Shown: positions 1 to 8,972 of the stretch, piece after piece
How the letters are laid out: each line of letters starts with the position of its first letter
How positions within the stretch are numbered: the stretch's first letter is position 1
Source of the DNA: Aplysia californica
Lineage: Eukaryota > Mollusca > Gastropoda > Aplysiida > Aplysiidae
NCBI RefSeq assembly: GCF_000002075.1
Contig: NW_004797584.1
Coordinates: 597,856 to 661,855, forward strand
Direction: 5' to 3'
Length of the DNA: 64,000 nt
Position numbers and translations under genes: made by a program
The notes under the pieces: generated by a model
What the model was told of the DNA's origin: nothing
Database searches by the model: none
What the model saw: the letters and a program-made list of their open reading frames with translations, nothing else

Positions 1-72
1 TGTTTTCCTAAAACAACGGGATCTTAAGCGAACCGGGATCGTAAGCGGCGGGATCTTAGGCGGAGACTACTG
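1..72. mobile_element. Right end of a TA-flanked MITE, cut by the window edge
   Basis: The segment ends in GGAGACTACTG followed by TA, so the inverted end starts CAGTAGTCTCC, the CAGT..TA style of pogo/Tc1-like elements in this window. Inside are three imperfect repeats of GGGATCTTAAGCG. The left end lies outside the window, so the assignment rests on one end only. Confidence 0.45.
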
Positions 73-255
73 TAATACTAAAAACATAAGAAATATTTTA
101 CACAGTATAAAGGCAGTAAGAACAAGCAAGGTCTACTTAGGTTTCTTACAATGTCTGGTATTCTCTAGGTGTGTCCAAAAGAAACTGAGGAATGTTACTA
201 ATACACTTGTTTGCTTGCGCTAGATATTAATAGCATAAAGCACATTTTGTTCATT

Positions 256-346
256 TTGGAAAGAGTTTTACGGCGCTTGCAACTGCATAAGGTCATATGA
301 TATGTGAGGCGTGCTGACAAAATGGGTTACTTCTCTTGATTTACAA
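256..346 (-). repeat. SINE tail fragment plus MITE end
   Basis: Bases 265-300 match the shared SINE 3' tail (TTTTACGGCGCTTGCAACTG, then AAGGTCATATG) in minus orientation. Bases 301-346 match the end of the small TIR element at 45984-46240 (core GCTGACAAAATG, then GTTACTTCTC). Both are truncated fragments. Confidence 0.55.
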
Positions 347-429
347 ATGGAGTTGTCTACTGAAAATAAACTCATCAAGTTTGGAGACTTTCAATGTATG
401 TCATTTTCTTCTAGTTTAGTTTAGTTTTA

Positions 430-594
430 GTAACAGTTTTACGGCACTTTCAACACTATAGGGTCACATAAGTGCCGAAGATTAGATGTGTGACAAGAGA
501 GAAACAAATATAAAAAAGAAGGAGAGATCAGGACAATAGGTGTATGACAGGAAAGAAGGAGCAAACCACACCAGAGCACCCACCATCCACCCAC
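430..594 (-). repeat. SINE family B copy
   Basis: Full-length-looking copy of a family seen about ten times here. Read on the minus strand it starts AGTGGGTGG, contains CTCTGGTGTGGTTTGCTCC and GTTACTCTCTTG-like sequence, and ends in the shared tail TGCCGTAAAAC. I see no clear tRNA A/B boxes in the head, so the promoter type is unknown. Confidence 0.75.
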
Positions 595-1033
595 TCATTT
601 TCTTCAAGTAAAACATGTCTTTTATATTTTTATAAAATAAGTTGTACAAACCCAACCAATAAAGTGTGCAAAGTATCCATCTGTGTTCATTGGGTTAAAA
701 TCCGAGGATTAACTCTTTATTTCAACACACACTAAACGTGTTTTAAGTTTTTAACCCAAGATTCACAAGGTCCAGCAAGCCCTACACTGCTGCCATTCAC
801 AAAAAAAAAAGACGTCACATTCATTTGATAATTGTCTAAGTCATTTTTTGGCATTTACAGAAAAATAACGAAAACTGTTGCACTTACAAAACAGACATGA
901 CATATATAGTTTTTGGTTTTTTTTATTGGGTTTTTAAATAAAACAACTTTGACAGAAATCTGGGGGACTAATCAAATTATCCAGATGTGGCTATAGCTCA
1001 GTTTGCCCCCAAAATGACTTAGGCAATTTGCCC

Positions 1034-1260
1034 CCTTAGAATTACAAAGTTCTATCTGACATTGTTGGTTGTTTTGAATCACTACGTCCATGAGGTCAGA
1101 AACCAAATGTTCTATTTGCTATTTCAAAATCATAAGATTATTCCAAGTCGTTATCAAGATATTCAAAAATTAGCATTAGAAAAAGCTGAGAAACTCTAAA
1201 TTTTTAACATAACATTTCTCAAAACTAGGTACTGAGCAGAGTAAACTTTGTAACTCTGAG
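1034..1260. repeat. Dispersed repeat F, copy 1
   Basis: Bounded by inverted ends TTAGAATTACAAAGTTC (left) and AACTTTGTAACTCTGAG (right). Its interior (GAGGTCAGAAACCAAATG, AAAATCATAAGATTATT and more) matches the second copy at 50701-52159, which is interrupted by a later insertion. It has no coding capacity and is probably a short non-autonomous DNA element. Confidence 0.6.
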
Positions 1261-1300
1261 TTAATGAATTATCGAATGACCGGGACGATGTTTTCCTCAC

Positions 1301-4300
1301 CTGGCGGTTTGACCGGGGCTACTGTCGTTGCTGGTGGTAGTAGAGTGGAGGCCTCTGCTCCTGCTGCCGGTGGCTCCCCCTGGTGGCACACTCTCTCCTT
1401 GAAGCTTTTGGGCGGGCTGCTGCTGGCGTCGGGGATTGTGTGTGCACAGGGTAGCACGGGGATGGTTTCCTCGTCGACGAGAGTTCGCTCGAGCTGGTCC
1501 ACATACATTGTTGTCCCGTACGCGTTCAGCTTTGCTTTTGATTTCACCTGCACATAACAAGTGATGACAAAAACTGCTTTTTGTTTTGCAAACCTACTAT
1601 CAGCAAACTGTCATACAAAAGGCTAAAGGAAAAAAAAATGAGGAAAAATAAAAGGGAATGACAAACACCTCACAAATCTGCAGGATTTTAATTTTTAATA
1701 AGTGTTTTACGGCACTTGCAACACAATAAGGTCATAAAAGTGCCGAAGATTAGAGGTGTTACAAGAGAGTAACAAACACAAGAAACAGGTGAGATAAGGA
1801 CGAGATAAGGAGTTAACCACACCATAACACCCACCAACCACGAGAACTGCCTTTTGTTTTGCAAACCTTTCAGCAAAGTGTCATAAAAAAAGCTAAAGAA
1901 AAAAAATTGCCGAAAAATAAACAGGAATGACAAACACCTCACAAATCTGCAGGATGAGAAATTGGATTCACAGTCACTAGATTTTGGATTCCATCCCTTT
2001 GGGAAGGAAGGCTTGATGAAGGAGTTATGGTGAAGTCATTAGAGGACAAGCATAACTTTTTTAAAATCTCCAAGTTGAGAAGAGTTCAACTTTCTTTTAC
2101 AAGGTCATACTCTACAAATTACATCAGTTTTATTAGTAATAAAAAAGGACAAAAAATAGAGGTTAAACATAAAGTTACTAGTGCAGTAGTGAAAAGACCC
2201 CATACAAACTTGATGCACCCTCCTCCAAAAAAACAACAACAGCCCCCCCCTCCCCCCAAAAAAAACCCCACATAGAGAAACAAAAACAAAACAACCCCCC
2301 CTCTCCAACAAACCTAGTAGTTCTTATGACCACCACTTTATTTCGAATGCTTTATTTCGAATACAAAGACTTCCAAATCCCAATTATAGGCACTGAATAG
2401 ATCATTTCAAAGACTGAGATCTCGGTCCCCAGAGAAGATACAGACCAGAGATGGGATGAGTCCTGAGGGGCTGAACATTTTAGATTCAACATACAATCAA
2501 TTAAATCTTTGACTTCAATGTCCTACACAGGCTAGTTTCCTACTGTTTACAGCAAAATTGCCTTTCTGTATCGGACCTGCCTACCACTCCATGACTAAAA
2601 GTAAGACTTTACTTCAAAATCCTTTAACTCTTTGAACCCCATCAGACGCTGGGAGCGTCCATCAGACGCTGGGAGCGTCCGGCGGTAATAACCATGTTCC
2701 CCAACGGATGCTGGGAGCGTCCAGTACTAGTGACAACTGTCTCATTTTATTTAGTGCTAGTTTTTGCTAGTTTTTCGGAACTATTCCCGAACCAACTGTT
2801 TTAGTAATGACTAAGCCTTTATTTCCACTATTTAGAAGTTGGAGGCAAGCTTTCGGGGTTATAATGAGACAAAGAACTAGGTTCAGGTGACTGTAGAAAA
2901 TAACCCAGGGAAACGGTAAAAAACTCAGGGCTTAAAGAGTTAAAAGACAGGGCTTAGGAAAATATAATTAGTAACCAAAACTCCAGGCCCTGTAAGCACA
3001 TTAGTCAATATAGTAGACTAATTGTGTTTATTCCCTATACGGGCGTTTAGGCTGGAAAAATCCGTATGCTCGTCAATCTGGTTAGCCTGTCCTATACGAA
3101 TTTTCATGTCTAAAGTTATCGCACCTCTGCGTGTAAAAACGGGTGCACTTTTGTTTTTCCAAGCGCGACAGCGGCGTCTTCTACGAAGAAACCAGATTTC
3201 CAGGGACCGTACTAATCCTTTCGACTTGTGCGACGACAGAGAAGTGTTCGTCGGGAGCACATCCTGGAACTGACACATGAGATGTCAACTGACATCACTC
3301 TCGCCAATCGTGGATTCACCATTACTCCCCTGCGGTAAGTGCTCGTCACTTTGCGCTACTTGGCCACCTCAACATTTTCTCTGCCATATCTCCCTCTTCA
3401 TCTCACTGTTTATGGCGGCCTTGTGGCTACTGAAAAAGGTCACATTTTCATTTTCTACTTGCAGCTCATCAACTAGTATTAATTGAATTTCCTTTGCATT
3501 GAAGTTTCGCTTTTCGAACCCTTTTTGTGACTCTCTCCGCCATGCTGTACAGTTCAGAAACTCCCACATGTAGTCGGAAACCGAATGTCCGAAAGCACAC
3601 AGTGATAGCGGAGTGGGTTTGCCCAGTAATCTATGAATATCTCACCTTGCACTTTGCGTTTAGCCACACATTTCAGTTTATCACGATGTGCATACAAAAT
3701 CCGGTTAGGGTTCATAAGCGGTTAGGGCCTGTATAGCTTACCGCGTTTAAGCTCTAACCGTGTTTAAGCTCACCGGTTCTGACGTGCATACAGGCCCGGT
3801 GAGTTAAAATCATGTAACACACTGACTGAATCAAATAGAATGTTTATTACAAATACACGCAAATTTATGCAAATTAAAATCTTCATTTCCACATCATTTA
3901 CAATAGATCAATAATCATGCAAAAATTGCAAGTAAACTCAAATATAAAAGTGTATTTACGATATGTCACATATGGCTTGACAGAAATAGGATTCAAGAAA
4001 ACAATACGATTTCATACACATCTGAATCAGTGTTCTTCAACTAGCAAAAAAAGTTTTTAAAAATCAGGCAGCTCCAATTTATCCAATATTTGACAGGTAT
4101 GCATAAAACCTTTTAGCTTCGGCTGCCACCCACGCAAAATTCAAAATTTCCTACCAATTGAAAATGTTTGGGGTGTCCCATGCGGTCATACGACCTAATG
4201 TAGTTGCGAGCACCGTAAAACACATGCCAAAAACAAAAAAAACAAAAAAAAACCCCTCTTAGTCTGCTGAAGACATAGATGTGTCACGGTGCGGTGGAAT

Positions 4301-7300
4301 GAGACACTCCTCAATTTTTGGGCAAATGGAGTTATTGATATCATCTTAAAGCTAGTTTACTTGTCTTGTTTTTGGTGACAAAATACCAATCAATCTTGAA
4401 TAGAAGTCACTTATTCGCAATTGAAGGAGGTTAGGGTTGCCTAGAGTCAGTGGTAAAATTAGTGAGAAAATGGCCCCCAATTTTAGGAGACTTTCACAGT
4501 TTGAGTGTCCTTGGCAGCTGAAAATTTACATTCTTTGTGCCTTTGATCAATATTTTCTGTAACATCCATACAGAAAGTGTTTTTAAATGGAAGTAAAAGG
4601 TGTTAAGCCTTGAAAAAAATAAAACAGAAAAAAAATGATGCCCATCAGACAGAAAAATGCTTGTTTCTTTAATTTCATTATATTTTTTTTTTTTTTTTTT
4701 TTTTTGGGTAATGTTTTACGGTGCTCGCAACGGCATAAGGTCATGTGGGTGCGCGGGACACACCAAACATTTTCAACTGGTAGAATATTTTGAATTTTAT
4801 CGCGGGTGGCAGTTGAAGCCTACTCTTATCGATTTTGAACAACCAAGATTTTTCGCCCTTGTCCAAGAAGGTTAGATGTAGATTTTTCCTACCAGAAGAT
4901 CAGGGATGTGGCTGAAAGACAGCAGTAAGAAAGAGCCAAGGAGTAGCAGTAGAAAGGCTGCAGAAAGAGTCAGAAGCCCAGTGAAGGGGGCAAAGGAGGT
5001 GACAGCATGGGGGAAGAAAGTGGAGACGAAAGCAGACGACAGAATATTGCAAAAGAGAAGGGAAGAAGGTGAAAGGAGACAACTTTAGAGAAAGAAATTT
5101 TTCCTTCGCTCCACGGATTCGAATCCGGTACCTTTGAATGAGAGGCAAAACACCTTAACCTCTAGGCCACAAGAGCCCCCTTCATTAATTTGATGAGCAC
5201 CCGATTTCACGACAATGCACTCACAGACAGCGTGACGTTCCCGTCATCTTGCTTCTCAAACTTAAAGTCCAGCTCCGGTGAGACATTGCCCAGAGTGCCC
5301 AGTGGGATAGTGAAGCCTGGAACACACGTAGGTCATCATGTCAGTGGTTTAGTCAGACTTTTTAGTTTAGTTTTGGTAGAGGTTTTACGGCGCTCGCCAC
5401 TGCATAAGGTCATATGAGCGCCAGAGGATTAGAGGTGTTATAAGAGAGTAGCAAACATAATATATAAAAAAGAAGAAGGGGAAATAAGGATGTTTGATAG
5501 GAAAGAAGAAGCAAACCACACCAGAGCACCCGCCAACCACCCACAGTAAGACTTTTACAGCACTTGCAACACAATAAGGTCATATAAGTGCAGAAGATTA
5601 GCGGTGTTACAAGAGAGTAACAAACAGAAAAAGAAGGAGAAGAGATCAGGACGATAGATGTGTGATAGGAAGGAAGGGGAAAACCACACCAAAAAGAAAT
5701 ATAGACTGGATTTCTGTATTATAAGATGGATGAGAAAGGGAAAAAGAAAATAATGCCTGCCTATAGCTGCAAGGTACACGACTGCAAATAGTTTCAATAG
5801 CACTTTGCTTTTTAGTGTTATTGGAATCTTCAAATATCTTTCGATTCCGAACCTTTAAGTTAATAAATTTTGGAGTTACTTCCACAAATACATGATGCGC
5901 CAGCCTCACAAAATAGAAGACAGAGAGCAATTCAGTACATGAACTATTAGCTGGAGGGTAGAAGCAGAATCAGACATGACACCCGTATGTCAGTTTGAAT
6001 CTCATCAGGGACCCGATGTTGTGTCCTTGAGAAAGGCACTTTACACAAATTTTCCTCACTTCACCCAGCACTGAACGTTTCTCGGGAAGCCGAGAATGTT
6101 TCTGAGTGTTCCAAGGTCTGCTGGTGTATTAATTAAGGGCAAAGCGTATAGAGCTTGTTGTCGAGCAGGGATATGTGTTATACAAATGCTATCAATTAAT
6201 TATTACTAGCTGGGTATCCGTTCGATGAATGGACTCTAAAGAATCGATCGTCAAGTCATTATGGAACCAGTACGCACAGCTGGTTAACGGAAGCTTCACT
6301 TGTTTACAATGGCATCTTAGAAGACGGACTTTCCCAATATTAGATCTTTGACTAAGCGAAACGAATGAAAAAATGTAAATTAAACTACAGTGACTTCAGG
6401 CTCCTTGATATAGCTGTGTACCCTTTAAAAATGATTCTGAACCACCGTTTATTTTTTCAAATTCGAAAGTTGTGTGGTTCTGAAGTTTTAGGCGACCAAA
6501 GTGACGAACTTCCACAAAAATAATATATGGACTACCTGGTATCGCCACATTCTTGTCCTCGCTGATGCGTATGTCGTGGTCGATATTCCAGTGGGGTAGA
6601 ACGAGATAAAAGTCTATGGAGATAGGACTGTTGCAGGAATTGAGCTGCATGCCAAAGCAGTAGTCAACTGCAATAGGACCTTGTCCGTGCCTTGAGAACA
6701 TAAAATGCTGCAAAAAAATAAAATAAATAAATAAACAAATAAAAGAACTGCCCATCCCTCCAAAAACAGAAGTATTCCTCAGAAGCTTCCCTAAAAATTG
6801 GAATTTGGGAAAAAATTTTACCAGAACCCCAATAGGTTCAGTTTACATTATAAAATGATAGAGGCAAATAATGTGCATTGCAAATATGCTTTAAATAAAA
6901 CAAATGAAAATGTGTATATTTGCATAATTTATGAAAAATCATGCAAATAGTGCAAATAAATGCAAATAAACTGTATTCATATCATTTTTGCTAAGTTGCG
7001 CACAACTGATGGAAATGGAGTTCAAAATAAATAGGAAAAAATTGGATTTTGATGCAAATCCGGTTGGGTTTTTCAACTTCCATAGAAAATTTTTTTTAAA
7101 CTTAGAGAACTCTGGCTTTTTTGGCTCTTGCAACACAAATAAGTTATAAGACAAGTGCCAAAGATTACAGTTGAATAGAGAGTGACATACAAAGAAAAGA
7201 AAAGGTAACGGTGGGGTGGGGTAGAAAGGGGAGAGGGGGTCGGGGGGGTTACCACTTACTGAGAAACGGATTGATCCAGAGCAATCCAGACGAGTGCAGT

Positions 7301-8937
7301 TTGGTGCTGGAGGACTTGTACAAGTCTGAGTTCTTCCAGAGCCTGTCAGCTGAGTCGCTATCTGACTCCACTTGGCACAGACGTTTTCAGTTGCTGTCTC
7401 ATGTTCAGCCACTAAAGAGATCAGATACAGTACAAAAGACACATATATATGATAGAATACATTGTGAGGTCAAACCCTGTTAGTAGGTTGTTGGCGGATG
7501 CTCTGGTGTGGTTTGCTCCTTCTCTTCTATCAAACATCTATCATCCTGATCATCTCTCTTACTTCTTTTTTGGGTTTGTTACTCTCTAGTAACATTTTTA
7601 ATCTTTGGCATTTAAATTTAACTTTATTGTGTTGCAAGTACCGTAAAACTCATAACAAAACAAAACAAGCCCTGTTAAAATGCCAACCCTGAGATGAGCT
7701 TGAAGTCGGCAGTAGTAAGACGTTTTAATGCTGTCAATTTTTGTTAAATATATATAGCACGAAAACTAGACTGGCAGGCTAGCCGTACTTAAGTATGGCT
7801 AGCCACTTCGATATTCTTTTTTGGCCACCTCTATTCTCACTCCCCTTTTAGCTATTATCACCCCGTGTGTCTTCACCTTCACCAGTGTAGTGTTCACCGA
7901 GAACCACAGAATTCTATTAAGTGTAGAATTCTGTGCCGTAAGCAAACCTTCCAGCGCTCTTCCGTTGAAAGCGTGCAATTTTTTCTGTGGGCAATGAGAG
8001 AGAAAGAGAGAGAGAGAGAGAGAATGGCGACCCGTGTAGTTAGGCTCAATTCGAAAAGTTAAATAGCCATAGCATCTTTGTAGACGAACAAATCAATTTA
8101 CATTTGTGTTTTTTCATAATATAATTTTTTACGTTATTTTTAATTGTCAATTTGATCGTCCACACCGATAGACAGTATTCAGAAAGAGACAGAGAGAGAG
8201 AGAGAAGGAGTAGATCTTGCGAGAACTTCCGGTAAAGACAAAATGGTGACCTGCTAGTTCGGCTCGATTCAAAAAGTGAAATAGCCATTATAGCATCTTT
8301 GTAGACGACCAAATTAGCTTGTAACTTTTGATTTATAACGTCATTTTTTTCTTTGTTTTTGTCTATTTGATCATCAACACCGATAGACAATATTCCGAAA
8401 TTAGGAAAAACAGATCTTATTTCACTTTTATTGCCTTCATTAAATCCAGCAATTTTATGACAAGTGAACAGAACATCTGGAAGATCGTGGAGATCTAGAT
8501 CCAGATCTTGATCTAGGTCATCCTGCATGCAGTGCAGAGAGGCTGAGAAGAAGTAGAAGAGATCGTTTGTCCTTATTTTTGCTAGAATTCTGAAAATTCT
8601 CAATGTAAGTTGTAGTTCTGCTAATTGTTAGAAGTCTACACTAAAGTTAAAGCCTAAAAATCTTTATATTCTATGGAAGTGATTATTCACACCGGGTATG
8701 AGCATAAGATTTCATTTTATTCACACCGGGTGTGCGCATAAGAATTAATATTATTCACATCGGGTTAGCGAATAAGAAATAATTTTATTTGCACAGGGTC
8801 GAGCCTACGTTGATTTTGGACCTCGTTTGTCACATCCAGGTATCCCACCTTTCGGCAAAGGCTTTTAAAATGTTAAAACAACTGGACTCTAGATCTAGTA
8901 TACTTGTTTCAGATTTAGGGTTAAAGTAAGCATGCAC

Positions 8938-8972
<35 letters not shown>

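Noticed and set aside
1264-1557. Plus-strand 97-residue open frame
   Set aside because: Shadow of exon 5 of the secreted-protein gene, which has proper splice borders and phase on minus.
8023-8061. Tiny MATRVVRL-type open frame repeated in repeat G
   Set aside because: The ATG lies in the YY1-like ATGGCGACC motif, and the frame is stopped or altered in other units, so a motif explains it better than coding.
8046-8603. 185-residue minus-strand open frame
   Set aside because: Spans repeat G units and a GA run, has no recognisable domain, and the equivalent frame is not kept in copy II.
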